DNA of 52,818 nucleotides from an uncultured Azospirillum sp. GTDB lineage: Bacteria; Pseudomonadota; Alphaproteobacteria; Azospirillales; Azospirillaceae. The notes beneath the pieces were generated by a model that was not told the DNA's origin, made no database searches, and saw only the letters and a list, made by a program, of their open reading frames with translations. The DNA is taken from assembly GCF_946480385.1 (NCBI RefSeq), contig NZ_CAMLJP010000035.1:1-52818 (forward strand), in the 5' to 3' direction. This document shows positions 33,904 to 41,392 of this stretch, in pieces. How positions within the stretch are numbered: position 1 is the stretch's first letter; each line of letters begins with the position of its first letter. A program made the position numbers and the translations under genes.

Positions 33904-34365
33904 TCAGCCGCCCTTCGTCAGCGCCCGGCGGAAGGCGTCCAGCGTCTCGGCGCTGACATGGTGCTCGATGCCCTCGGCATCGATCCGCGCGGTGTCGGCG
34001 CTGACGCCGAGGGAACGGAGGAAGGCCACCACCGTCTGGTGACGTTCCCGGCTTTCCTCGGCGATCCGGCGGCCGGCCTCGGTCAGGAACACGGCACGGT
34101 AGGGCTTGCGGTAGACCAGCCCGTCGGCAGCCAGCCGGTCCAGCATGCGGGCGACGGTCGGCTGCGCCACGCCCAGCCGCGCGGCGATGTCGACCTGCCG
34201 CGCCTCCTGCCCGCTTTCGATCAGGTCGGCGATCAGCTCCACATAATCCTCGGCCAGGGCGGAGCGCTGCGCCTCCCGCGTCTTGCGGAAGCCCTCGGCA
34301 TGGAGTTCGGCATCGGGCAGCGCCGTCTCGGCCGGCGCGGATGCATCGCCTTCCCTGACTGCCAC
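33904..34365 (-). CDS. mntR: Manganese-responsive regulator MntR (DtxR family)
   Basis: The 153-residue regulator has a winged helix ([42 protein letters not shown], about residues 44-85) and the metal-binding/dimer domain with the ligand block [10 protein letters not shown] near 128-138. It has the long, acidic N-terminus seen in E. coli-type MntR and no C-terminal SH3 domain. It should repress mntH, which is divergent, when Mn(II) is plentiful. 113 bases separate the two starts. Confidence 0.9.
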   Translation of the reverse strand: MAVREGDASAPAETALPDAELHAEGFRKTREAQRSALAEDYVELIADLIESGQEARQVDIAARLGVAQPTVARMLDRLAADGLVYRKPYRAVFLTEAGRRIAEESRERHQTVVAFLRSLGVSADTARIDAEGIEHHVSAETLDAFRRALTKGG

Positions 34366-34398
34366 GCGTCACCCCCCGGAAAAGTTTGGTTCCGGAAA

Positions 34399-34418
34399 GT
34401 ATAGCATCTTGCATACTC
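34399..34418. promoter_or_regulatory. Candidate MntR operator between mntR and mntH
   Basis: AGTATAGCATCTTGCATACT has perfect 5-bp arms (AGTAT and ATACT) and an inner GCA/TGC pair out of register by one. It resembles the ATAGC/GCTAT half-sites of E. coli-type MntR operators. It lies 34 bases before the mntR start and 61 before the mntH start, in the AT-rich centre of the divergent promoter region. A further CATACTTGAT piece at 34432-34441 may be another half-site. Confidence 0.5.
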
Positions 34419-34478
34419 GATGTCCCGGTACATACTTGATTGATACCAGTTTGCAATACGGCCGGGAGCCCCACGCCG

Positions 34479-35837
34479 ATGTCGGAAGCCGAAGCCGCCG
34501 TGCCGCCCCCCAGCGCCTGGAGATACTCCAGCCAGGACGGTGACGGCCGGCCAAGCCTGCCGGAGGTCCATGCCTCCATCGCGGTGCCGCAGGGCGGGCT
34601 GTGGCTGCGCCGGCTGCTGGCCTTCGCCGGGCCGGGCTACATGGTGTCGGTCGGCTACATGGACCCCGGCAACTGGGCGACCGACCTCGCCGGCGGGTCG
34701 CAGTTCGGCTATACGCTGCTGTCGGTCATCATGCTGTCGAACCTGATGGCGATCCTGCTGCAGTCGCTGGCGGCGCGGCTGGGCATCGTCACCGGGCGCG
34801 ACCTGGCCCAGGCCTGCCGCGACCATTACCCGCGCCCGATCAACCTGACGCTGTGGGTGGCATGCGAGGCGGCGATCATCGCCTGCGACCTTGCCGAGGT
34901 CATCGGCACCGCCATCGCGCTGAACCTGCTGTTCGGCATTCCGCTGATCGGCGGCGCCATGATCACCGCGCTCGACGCCTTCCTGGTGCTGCTGCTGATG
35001 CAGCGCGGCTTCCGCTATCTGGAGGCCTTCGTCATCGCCCTGCTGACGGTCATCGCCGGCTGCTTCCTGGTGCAGATCATCGCCGCGGCTCCGCCGTTGG
35101 CCGCCGTCCTCCACGGCTTCATCCCGACGGCGGAGGTGGTGACCAACCCCGGCATGCTCTATGTCGCCATCGGCATCCTGGGCGCCACCGTGATGCCGCA
35201 CAACCTGTACCTCCACTCCTCCATCGTGCAGACCCGCGCCTATCCGCGGACGGAGGAGGGGCGGCGCGACGCCATCACCTGGGCCACCATCGACAGCACC
35301 ATCGCGCTGATGCTGGCCCTGTTCGTCAACGCCGCCATCCTGATCCTGGCCGCCAGCGTCTTCCACGGCAGCGGCCATACCGAGGTGGCGGAGATCGGCG
35401 AGGCGTTCGAGCTGCTGTCGCCGCTGCTTGGTCTCGGCATCGCCTCCACCCTGTTCGCCGTGGCGCTGCTGGCGTCGGGCCTCAACTCCACCGTGACGGC
35501 GACGCTGGCCGGGCAGATCGTCATGGAGGGATTCCTGCGGCTTCGCCTGCCGCACTGGGCGCGCCGGCTGCTGACTCGCGGGCTGGCCATCATCCCGGTG
35601 GTGGTGGTGACGGCGCTCTATGGCGAAAGCGGCACGGCGCAGCTGCTGGTGTTCAGCCAGGTCGTGCTGTCGATGCAGCTTCCCTTCGCCGTCATTCCGC
35701 TGGTCCGCTTCGTCACCGACCGCGGCAAGATGGGCCGCTTCGCCGTTCCCGGCTGGGTCGCCGGCCTGTCCTGGATCGTCGCCGGCATCATCGTCGTGCT
35801 GAACCTGAAGCTGCTCTACGACACGGTTCTCGGCTGA
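34479..35837 (+). CDS. mntH: Nramp-family manganese transporter MntH
   Basis: This 452-residue transporter has eleven predicted membrane helices with the Nramp metal-site motif MDPGNWATD (about residues 64-72) in helix 1 and MPHNLYLHS (about 239-247) in helix 6, whose Asp, Asn and Met hold Mn(II). It imports Mn(II) with protons across the inner membrane. GGGAG precedes the ATG at 34479, and the frame extends further upstream without a good site. The mntR gene is divergent and probably represses it. Confidence 0.95.
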   Translation: MSEAEAAVPPPSAWRYSSQDGDGRPSLPEVHASIAVPQGGLWLRRLLAFAGPGYMVSVGYMDPGNWATDLAGGSQFGYTLLSVIMLSNLMAILLQSLAARLGIVTGRDLAQACRDHYPRPINLTLWVACEAAIIACDLAEVIGTAIALNLLFGIPLIGGAMITALDAFLVLLLMQRGFRYLEAFVIALLTVIAGCFLVQIIAAAPPLAAVLHGFIPTAEVVTNPGMLYVAIGILGATVMPHNLYLHSSIVQTRAYPRTEEGRRDAITWATIDSTIALMLALFVNAAILILAASVFHGSGHTEVAEIGEAFELLSPLLGLGIASTLFAVALLASGLNSTVTATLAGQIVMEGFLRLRLPHWARRLLTRGLAIIPVVVVTALYGESGTAQLLVFSQVVLSMQLPFAVIPLVRFVTDRGKMGRFAVPGWVAGLSWIVAGIIVVLNLKLLYDTVLG

Positions 35838-35915
35838 TCGCTGTTGTGCATTCGAAGGGACGCTTTATCTGAGGCAAAGTCCCGTTCGTTTGCGCGCTAT
35901 CGCGGAGGACCAGAG

Positions 35916-36353
35916 ATGACCATCGGCCGGCGTTCGACGATCTGGGTCTTGCGCGGCGGGTGCCTCGCCGCAGTCGCCTTTCTGGCGAGTTCCTGCGCCA
36001 ACCCGCAGGCGGAGATGGCATTGCGTGCACCCGCGGCGATGGTCGGCATGAGCAAGGCCAGCCTGCTGTCCTGTGCCGGGGTGCCGGAGCGATCGGCCGT
36101 CGCCGGCGATGGGGAATATCTGGTCTATACCCGCCGGCAGACGCTGGTCGACCGCGATGTGGATTGGGAGCCCAGCCCCTGGCTCGGCCCGCGCGGCCCT
36201 ATGCTGTGGGAGCCTGACGTGACCACCTGGTCCCGCACCTACAGCTGCGAAGCCACCTTCGAACTGCATGGCGGGCAGGTCACCGCCGTCCGCTACAACG
36301 ACCGGCGCGACCCCACGCTCTGCTACCAGATCGTTGGAAATTGCATGCGTTAG
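35916..36353 (+). CDS. Small lipoprotein, unknown function
   Basis: A 145-residue exported protein with an N-terminal signal ending in a lipobox-like LASSC (cysteine at 27). The domain has MVGMSKASLLSCAGVPERSAVAGDGEYLVYTR (about 43-74), similar in layout to SmpA-type small domains, four or five cysteines and a tyrosine-rich C-terminus. I do not recognise a named family. GGAGG lies eight bases before the ATG. It follows mntH by 78 bases and precedes metQ by 72. Confidence 0.7.
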   Translation: MTIGRRSTIWVLRGGCLAAVAFLASSCANPQAEMALRAPAAMVGMSKASLLSCAGVPERSAVAGDGEYLVYTRRQTLVDRDVDWEPSPWLGPRGPMLWEPDVTTWSRTYSCEATFELHGGQVTAVRYNDRRDPTLCYQIVGNCMR

Positions 36354-36425
36354 TTGCCGGCCGGTCGGGCTATCTGGCGGCCTCCCAATGGCGGCCGGAC
36401 GCCGCTCTTATGAGAAGGACACGAC

Positions 36426-37238
36426 ATGCAAGGCAACAAGACCTCATGGCTGCGCCGGGCCGGACTGGCCGGCGGCGTCGCCCTGACCCTCCTCACGGCG
36501 CAAATTGCCCAGGCGGCCGAGACCGTGAAGCTCGGCGTCATGGGCGGCGCGGAGGAGGAGATCGCCGAAGTGGCGAAGAAGGTCGCGGCCACCAAGGGGC
36601 TCACCATCGACCTCATCACCTTCTCCGACTACAACGTCCCCAACGCTGCGCTGGATGCCGGCGACCTGGACGCCAACGCTTTCCAGCACAAGCCCTATCT
36701 CGATGCCCAGATCGCCGCGCGCGGCTATAAGATCGTGTCGATCGGCCACACCATCGTCGAACCGATGGGGCTCTATTCCCGCAAGGTCAAATCGCTCGCC
36801 GACCTGAAGCCCGGCTCCACCATCGGCATCCCCAACGACCCCAGCAACGGCGGCCGTGCGCTGAACCTGCTGGCGGCGCACGGGCTGCTGACGCTGGCGG
36901 ACGGCAAGGGCCTGTCGCCCAGCATTCTCGACATCGCCGGCAATCCGAAGAACCTCAAGCTGGTGGAACTGGAGGCGGCCCAGTTGCCGCGCGCACTCGA
37001 GGATTTCGACGCGGCGGTCATCAACACCGATTACGCGGTGAATGCCGGCCTGACGCCGTCCAAGGACGCCCTGATCCAGGAACCGCGGGAGGGCAACCCC
37101 TACGCCAACCTGATCGCCGCACGGGAAAAGGACAAGGACCGGCCGGCGCTGAAGACGCTGGTCGACTCCTACCAGTCCAAGGAGGTGCGAGACTTCCTGG
37201 AAACCCGCTTCAAGGGCGCCATCCTGCCCGCTTGGTGA
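36426..37238 (+). CDS. metQ: MetQ/NlpA-family substrate-binding protein
   Basis: The 270-residue periplasmic binding protein has a signal peptide (LAGGVALTLLTAQIAQAAE) without a lipobox. MetQ hallmarks are LGVMGGAEEEIAEV (about residues 36-49), FSDYNVPNAALDAGDLDANAFQHKPYL (about 66-92), PNDPSNGGRALNLL near 138 and AAVINTDYAVNAGL near 197. The family feeds methionine to the MetNI importer; its transporter genes are not here, so it is an orphan. AGAAGGA precedes the ATG. A strong hairpin follows. Confidence 0.88.
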   Translation: MQGNKTSWLRRAGLAGGVALTLLTAQIAQAAETVKLGVMGGAEEEIAEVAKKVAATKGLTIDLITFSDYNVPNAALDAGDLDANAFQHKPYLDAQIAARGYKIVSIGHTIVEPMGLYSRKVKSLADLKPGSTIGIPNDPSNGGRALNLLAAHGLLTLADGKGLSPSILDIAGNPKNLKLVELEAAQLPRALEDFDAAVINTDYAVNAGLTPSKDALIQEPREGNPYANLIAAREKDKDRPALKTLVDSYQSKEVRDFLETRFKGAILPAW

Positions 37239-37244
37239 CCATGG

Positions 37245-37281
37245 CCCTGCCGCCGCCCGCTACGGGTGGGCGGCGGTAGGG
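37245..37281. terminator. Long hairpin between converging metQ and SnoaL-like genes
   Basis: A 14-bp stem with one G-T pair runs from CCCTGCCGCCGCCC (37245-37258) to GGGCGGCGGTAGGG (37268-37281), loop 9 bases. It lies in the 51-base gap between two stop codons of opposite strand. No T-run follows on either side, so it may act with Rho or as an RNA-stabilising end. Confidence 0.5.
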
Positions 37282-37289
37282 ACTCCAGG

Positions 37290-37784
37290 TCATGCGGCCG
37301 GGAGCGGGGAGGCCTGGCGGGCCAGCAGCTTCCAGGTCCCGTCGACCTTCTTCCACACCTGCAAGACCTTGATGTGGGCGGTGTTGGTCTTGCCGTCCGG
37401 CAGGTTGTTGACCGAATCAAAGGTGTGGCGGGCGACGGCGACATCGCCGATCACCTGGATCGAATGGTCGCTGAGATCGAGCGCCTTGAAGGCGTTCTTG
37501 CCGTCCAGGCTGGCGACGAAGGCGGCCTTGTCCTCCAGCCGGCTGTTGGAATGGCCGTAGGTCAGCTGGTCCATCGTCATCGCCCGCAGGGTGGCGCCGT
37601 CACCGGCCACCATGGCGTCGCGGAGTGCGTTCACCGCCTTCTCCACCTGCTGCGGGTCGTCGTCGGCGGCACGTGCGTCGGACAGTGGAGCGATGACGGC
37701 GGTCACCGCCAGCCCGGCGGCGGACGCGAGCAGACGGCGGCGCGAGCGGATATGGCCGGATTTGAAGACGTTCTTCTTGAGCAT
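37290..37784 (-). CDS. Exported SnoaL-like/DUF4440 protein
   Basis: The 164-residue protein has a Tat-like signal (RSRRRLLASAAGLAVTAVIAP, about residues 12-32), then one NTF2-like domain: QQVEKAVNALRDAMVAGDGATLRAMTMDQLTYGHSNSR near 45-82 and HIKVLQVWKKVDGTWKLLARQASPL at the end. The fold makes a cone-shaped pocket in many unrelated enzymes and binding proteins; no substrate can be named. It is alone on its strand; a palindrome lies 62 bases before its start. Confidence 0.8.
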   Translation of the reverse strand: MLKKNVFKSGHIRSRRRLLASAAGLAVTAVIAPLSDARAADDDPQQVEKAVNALRDAMVAGDGATLRAMTMDQLTYGHSNSRLEDKAAFVASLDGKNAFKALDLSDHSIQVIGDVAVARHTFDSVNNLPDGKTNTAHIKVLQVWKKVDGTWKLLARQASPLPAA

Positions 37785-37846
37785 CGTGACCCTCCCAACC
37801 GATTGCGGTCATGCCCACCCGGGAAATGGCGGACATTAGAAGTGGT

Positions 37847-37856
37847 ATACTAGTAT
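37847..37856. promoter_or_regulatory. Palindrome ATACTAGTAT before the SnoaL-like gene
   Basis: A perfect 10-bp palindrome, flanked by GTGGT on one side and TCAC on the other, lies 62 bases upstream of the SnoaL-like start. It may be a small operator or overlap a promoter. The surrounding 37785-38050 holds no gene. Confidence 0.25.
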
Positions 37857-38050
37857 TCACATATGCGCCACAGACCGTTTGGACATGCGCCGGTTGGCCG
37901 CAGGACGACCGCCGCGGAATTCCGGTTGGCATGCGCCCATTGGCATGAGCCTATGTGACTTTCCGGAGATCATCTTGTGATTGGCTGCGCCGGACGGGCC
38001 GGGCGGCTATGCTCCCCGCCGCGGTGAAGGATCGAGAGCGGGGGAGAGGC

Positions 38051-38428
38051 ATGGCGACCAGACGGCGAAAGCTGCCACGCAAGCGCAAGGGCCGGCAGGC
38101 GACCGCGGTTCGCGGCGCGGCGGCGGAGCCGATCAGCACGGGCCGGCCGTCCCAAGGTGGTCTGACGACCGCGGTGAGAGGGACGGCGGCGCCCACGGCC
38201 AAGACGGCCAAGGCGCGCGGCCGGGTGCGCTACGTGCCCACCCCCGATGCCGCCGCCGGCCGCTTCCTCAGTCCGGAGCAGCAATTTCTGCTGAAGAAGC
38301 GGCGCGAGGCGGAACAGCGTGAAGCCAAGGACCGCCGCACCGCCCTTGCCATCATCCTGGTGCTGGTCCTGCTGGCGGCCGGGGCGGTCGCCGGACTGGT
38401 CTGGCTCTGGCGCTCGTCGGCGCTCTGA
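38051..38428 (+). CDS. Hypothetical protein with C-terminal membrane helix
   Basis: A 125-residue protein not matching any family I know. It begins with a very basic segment (ATRRRKLPRKRKGRQ), continues with Ala/Thr/Gly-rich sequence, has a short block RVRYVPTPDAAAGRFLSPEQQFLLKKRREAEQREAKDRR (about residues 58-96) that should form a charged helix, and ends in one membrane helix (TALAIILVLVLLAAGAVAGLVWLW). It should be anchored by its C-terminus with the basic part in the cytoplasm, perhaps binding nucleic acid. GGGAGAGGC just before the ATG supports the start. Confidence 0.65.
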   Translation: MATRRRKLPRKRKGRQATAVRGAAAEPISTGRPSQGGLTTAVRGTAAPTAKTAKARGRVRYVPTPDAAAGRFLSPEQQFLLKKRREAEQREAKDRRTALAIILVLVLLAAGAVAGLVWLWRSSAL

Positions 38429-38451
38429 CCTGAACGCCGCCCTGCATGCCG

Positions 38452-38988
38452 TCAGTGCGTCGCCCCGGCGAGCGCGGCGGCGTAGCGTTCGGCCAGCAGC
38501 GGGCTGGCGGCGGCGCAGGCTTCGGCGACGAGGCGGGAGCCTTCGACATAGGCTTCGGCCCGCTCGACGCTCCACGACAGCGGGCGTTCGGTGGCCAGCG
38601 CCTGCAGGATCGAGATTTGCTCGGCCAGCTTGATGCGCTTGGCGCCCTCCGGCGCGACGGCGAGGCGCGCGGCCTGGATCGCCTTGCGCTCGGAAATCGC
38701 CTTGCCGACATCCTCCGGCGCGTCGCTGACCGCCGCGACGAGGTCGGCAACCTCCTGGCCGAACCGCTCGGCCAGATCGGCGACGGTGGTCAGCCCGTCC
38801 TCGACCGCGTCGTGCAGCCAAGCGGCGGCGATCTCTGCCGGGCTGCCGCCGGCCTGCGCAACCAGTTCCGCCGTTTCCGACAGGTGCGTCACAAAGGGCG
38901 TGCGCGCCCGGTCGGGCCGATAGGTGCCTTCGTGCAGGGCCGCCGCGTGACGCAGTGCCGCGACGATCACTTCCTTGTCCATGGACAT
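38452..38988 (-). CDS. HD-domain protein, MESH1-like small (p)ppGpp hydrolase candidate
   Basis: This 178-residue cytoplasmic protein matches the hydrolase half of RelA/SpoT enzymes: HAAALHEGTYRPDRARTPFVTHL (about residues 13-35), AAWLHDAVEDG (about 55-65, the HD metal pair and the ED motif), then FGQEVADLVAAVSD near 75-88 and RIKLAEQISIL near 118. No synthetase domain follows, so it is a stand-alone form similar in size to MESH1. It could degrade alarmones or related nucleotides (NADPH hydrolysis is known for MESH1). GGAGGAG precedes the ATG. Confidence 0.78.
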   Translation of the reverse strand: MSMDKEVIVAALRHAAALHEGTYRPDRARTPFVTHLSETAELVAQAGGSPAEIAAAWLHDAVEDGLTTVADLAERFGQEVADLVAAVSDAPEDVGKAISERKAIQAARLAVAPEGAKRIKLAEQISILQALATERPLSWSVERAEAYVEGSRLVAEACAAASPLLAERYAAALAGATH

Positions 38989-39084
38989 GTGCTCTCCTCC
39001 GCGCCGCAAACGGGCGAGGGCTTTGGCCCGCCCGCGCGGCGACTGTCCGCAATAGGCCCGTTCGCCAGGCCCGGCCGAGTCCGT

Positions 39085-39519
39085 TCAGGCGGCGCGTGCG
39101 GTGGGAAGACGGCGACAGCCGGTCTCGAACGCATGCAGCCGGGTCCGGAAATGCTCTGCCGTCGCGCGGTCGATGTCCAGAATCTCAGCCGGCGGCACAT
39201 CGCCGCGGATCCGCATGTGGATCGCCGCCCGGCCGTCATGCGTCAGGTGCAGGTCGAAGTCGCCGATCAGCCGGTGAAGCCCTTCGCCACCGTCTTCGCC
39301 ATGACGGGACCGGTACAGCACCTGCAATCCACCCTCCCGCTCCAGCACGTCGACAGTGCCGGCATCGTCCATGCGCCGTGCGAGCGCACCGGCCTCGACG
39401 CGCAGGCGGGCGACCGCGCGGGCGAAGGCGGCACGGACGTCCGCGCCGAGCGGTTCATGATCGAGGGCGCGCTGGGCCGGGGCGACGGACCAGCGGTGGG
39501 ACGAAACATCGTGATTCAT
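39085..39519 (-). CDS. Hypothetical protein (144 residues)
   Basis: I do not recognise this protein. It is soluble, with a mixed helix N-terminal half (DVRAAFARAVARLRVEAGALARRMDDAG) and a likely beta region (GGLQVLYRSRHG, IGDFDLHLTHDGRAAIHMRIRGDVPPAEILDID). It has a single cysteine near its C-terminus and no signal peptide or membrane segment. Start ATG 39519 has only a weak ribosome site (GGAG about 12 bases away). A palindromic GntR-like operator lies about 106 bases upstream, in the non-coding stretch next to fdhD. Confidence 0.6.
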   Translation of the reverse strand: MNHDVSSHRWSVAPAQRALDHEPLGADVRAAFARAVARLRVEAGALARRMDDAGTVDVLEREGGLQVLYRSRHGEDGGEGLHRLIGDFDLHLTHDGRAAIHMRIRGDVPPAEILDIDRATAEHFRTRLHAFETGCRRLPTARAA

Positions 39520-39624
39520 CGGAAAAGGCACTCCTCGGGGGAGGCGTGGACGGGCCGATCCCGGCGCGTCTCCCGTCCTTTTCCTTAGCATGCTGCACCG
39601 CAGCAGCAGGGCGCGACATATCGT

Positions 39625-39643
39625 CAAGTGGTATGACCACTTG
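39625..39643. promoter_or_regulatory. GntR (FadR-type) operator-like palindrome
   Basis: CAAGTGGTATGACCACTTG is a perfect inverted repeat of 8 bp around ATG. It contains TGGT-N3-ACCA, the core bound by FadR-subfamily GntR regulators. It lies 106 bases before the 144-residue hypothetical gene on the minus strand and 71 bases past the fdhD stop. No GntR gene is in the window. Confidence 0.5.
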
Positions 39644-39713
39644 TCAGATCTGCCGTGCCGGCCGCGCGGCCGAAAGGATCGCGGCGGAGGCACGAACCAG
39701 TGTCCGTTGGATT

Positions 39714-40580
39714 TTACTCTGGCGTCAGGACCCGCGACGGCGCGGCATAGACGGTGAAGCGGCCGTCGCGCACATAGGCGACCACCCCCACGTCCACCGC
39801 CTCGGCGAAGCCGACGCACAGCGATGTCGGGGCGGAGATGGCGGCGATCAGCGGGATGCCGGCCGCCGCGGTCTTGTGAACCATCTCGAAGGAACAACGG
39901 CTCGACACCACGACGAAGCCGCCGGCCGGGTCGACGCCGGTGCGGGCCAGCGCGCCGATCAGCTTGTCGAGCGCATTGTGCCGTCCGACATCCTCGCGCA
40001 CGGCGACCAGTTGCCCGTCGGCACGGGCGAAGCCGGCGGCATGGACCGCCCCGGTCTCCCGGTTCAGCCGCTGCCCTGACGGCAAGGCCGCCATGGCGTG
40101 GCGGATGGCGTCGGGCGAGATGCGGGCGGTGGAGCGGACGGGATCGAGCAGCCGCAGCGCCTCCGCGAAGCTGTCGGTGCCGCACCGGCCACAGCCGGAG
40201 CCGCCCATCAGGTTGCGCTTGCGCCGCAGCAACGCGGCCAGCCGCTCCACCGGCAGCTCCATGCGGATGCGCACGCCGTCCGTCACCTCGTCGATCGCGG
40301 TGACGGCCAACTCATCGGCGCTGCCGACGATTCCTTCGCTCAGCGAGAAGCCGGTGGCGAAATCCTCCAGGTCGGTCGGGGTCGCCAACATGACGGAGAA
40401 GAGATCGCCGGCATAGACCAGCCCGACCGGCACCTCGTCGATGACCGTCTCCTCCCGCTCGGCCATCGCGGATCCAGTACAGACGGTCGCCGGCACCAGC
40501 CTGACGCCCTCACGGGAAAGCGGGCGCGACAGGGCTGGCGGCACGGGCGACGGGGCCGCCCAGGCAGTTGCGTGATCCAT
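39714..40580 (-). CDS. fdhD: Formate dehydrogenase sulfurtransferase FdhD
   Basis: The 288-residue protein has the FdhD marks: EVPVGLVYAGDLFSVMLATPTDLEDFATGFSLSEGIV (about residues 48-85), the sulfur-carrying cysteines in GGSGCGRCGTDS (about 128-139), REDVGRHNALDKLIG near 196 and SSRCSFEMVHKTAAAGIP near 227. It passes sulfur from IscS to the molybdenum cofactor of formate dehydrogenase. No formate dehydrogenase gene is near. The ATG at 40580 has no strong ribosome site; a long upstream frame is an antisense shadow of rpoZ surroundings. Confidence 0.9.
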   Translation of the reverse strand: MDHATAWAAPSPVPPALSRPLSREGVRLVPATVCTGSAMAEREETVIDEVPVGLVYAGDLFSVMLATPTDLEDFATGFSLSEGIVGSADELAVTAIDEVTDGVRIRMELPVERLAALLRRKRNLMGGSGCGRCGTDSFAEALRLLDPVRSTARISPDAIRHAMAALPSGQRLNRETGAVHAAGFARADGQLVAVREDVGRHNALDKLIGALARTGVDPAGGFVVVSSRCSFEMVHKTAAAGIPLIAAISAPTSLCVGFAEAVDVGVVAYVRDGRFTVYAAPSRVLTPE

Positions 40581-40726
40581 GATTTGGCCGGGACCCTGAC
40601 TGCGGTGGAAGGACGGGTGGGGACGAGCGCCGGCCGACCGTTCGCCGCAGCGCGCAGGTATAACGCCGGAGCCGGACCATCGGTCCCGGCGCTGCCCCTG
40701 CGTTTCCCAATTATGGGCCATTATTA

Positions 40727-41182
40727 TTAAGGGCCGACATCTCCGTCGGCATCGTCGCCGACCACATCGTCCTCCGTCATGCCGAAGGCCGCACCGGGCT
40801 TCCGGTCCATCTCCGAAGCCACATCGTCGTCCTCGGTGATGTCCTCCTCGGCGTCGCTCATGCTGTCCTCGTCGGCGAGCGAGGTGTCGCTGGTGTGCAT
40901 CCAGCTGTTCTCGTCCGCCATCAGCTCGACAATCTCGTCCTCGGGTTCGTCGGCCTCGACCACCTTCTGGTGACCACGGATCAGATTCTCGCGCAGGTCG
41001 GGCAGCGACAGCGTCTTGTCCGCGATCTCGCGAAGGGCGACGACCGGATTCTTGTCGTTGTCCCGGTCGATCGACAGCGGCGCGCCGCCGGCGATCTGGC
41101 GGGCACGCTGCGCCGCCATCATCACCAGATCGAAACGATTGGGGATGAGAAGGACGCAATCCTCGACGGTGACACGAGCCAT
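40727..41182 (-). CDS. rpoZ: RNA polymerase omega subunit with acidic tail
   Basis: The 151-residue protein starts with the omega core: [33 protein letters not shown] (residues 1-33), then [12 protein letters not shown] near 47-58. Omega helps assemble and stabilise RNA polymerase and takes part in ppGpp binding. After about residue 78 comes an unusual tail of some 70 residues that is very rich in Asp and Glu (about a third). The alpha omega is often about 120 residues, so this is long. The ATG at 41182 is the conserved MARVT start. The nearby small HD hydrolase gene may be a chance neighbour. Confidence 0.9.
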   Translation of the reverse strand: MARVTVEDCVLLIPNRFDLVMMAAQRARQIAGGAPLSIDRDNDKNPVVALREIADKTLSLPDLRENLIRGHQKVVEADEPEDEIVELMADENSWMHTSDTSLADEDSMSDAEEDITEDDDVASEMDRKPGAAFGMTEDDVVGDDADGDVGP

Positions 41183-41392
41183 TCCACAGATACTCCAAAC
41201 AAAGAACAATGCTTCTCCGGGGCGGACGGCAGCCGCACCGCCCCCGTGACCAGTCAACAGCGCCGGCGGCCATTCGTACCCCCCGCTCACTGGTCATATC
41301 GCATCGGAGGAATGGGGCCTGCCCCATCGGGACGTGGCCCTCCTGCGATCTTACGGGTCTACAGCGGTAATCCGCCACGCCGGAGCGAACGA

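Noticed and set aside
40681..40735. GGCC-ATTATTATTAAG-GGCC near the rpoZ end as a terminator
   Set aside because: Arms of only 4 bp with an AT-rich loop; too weak to call.
40895..41392. N-terminal extension of the hybrid kinase across rpoZ
   Set aside because: This part is antisense to the conserved omega core, and a good ribosome site precedes ATG 41393.
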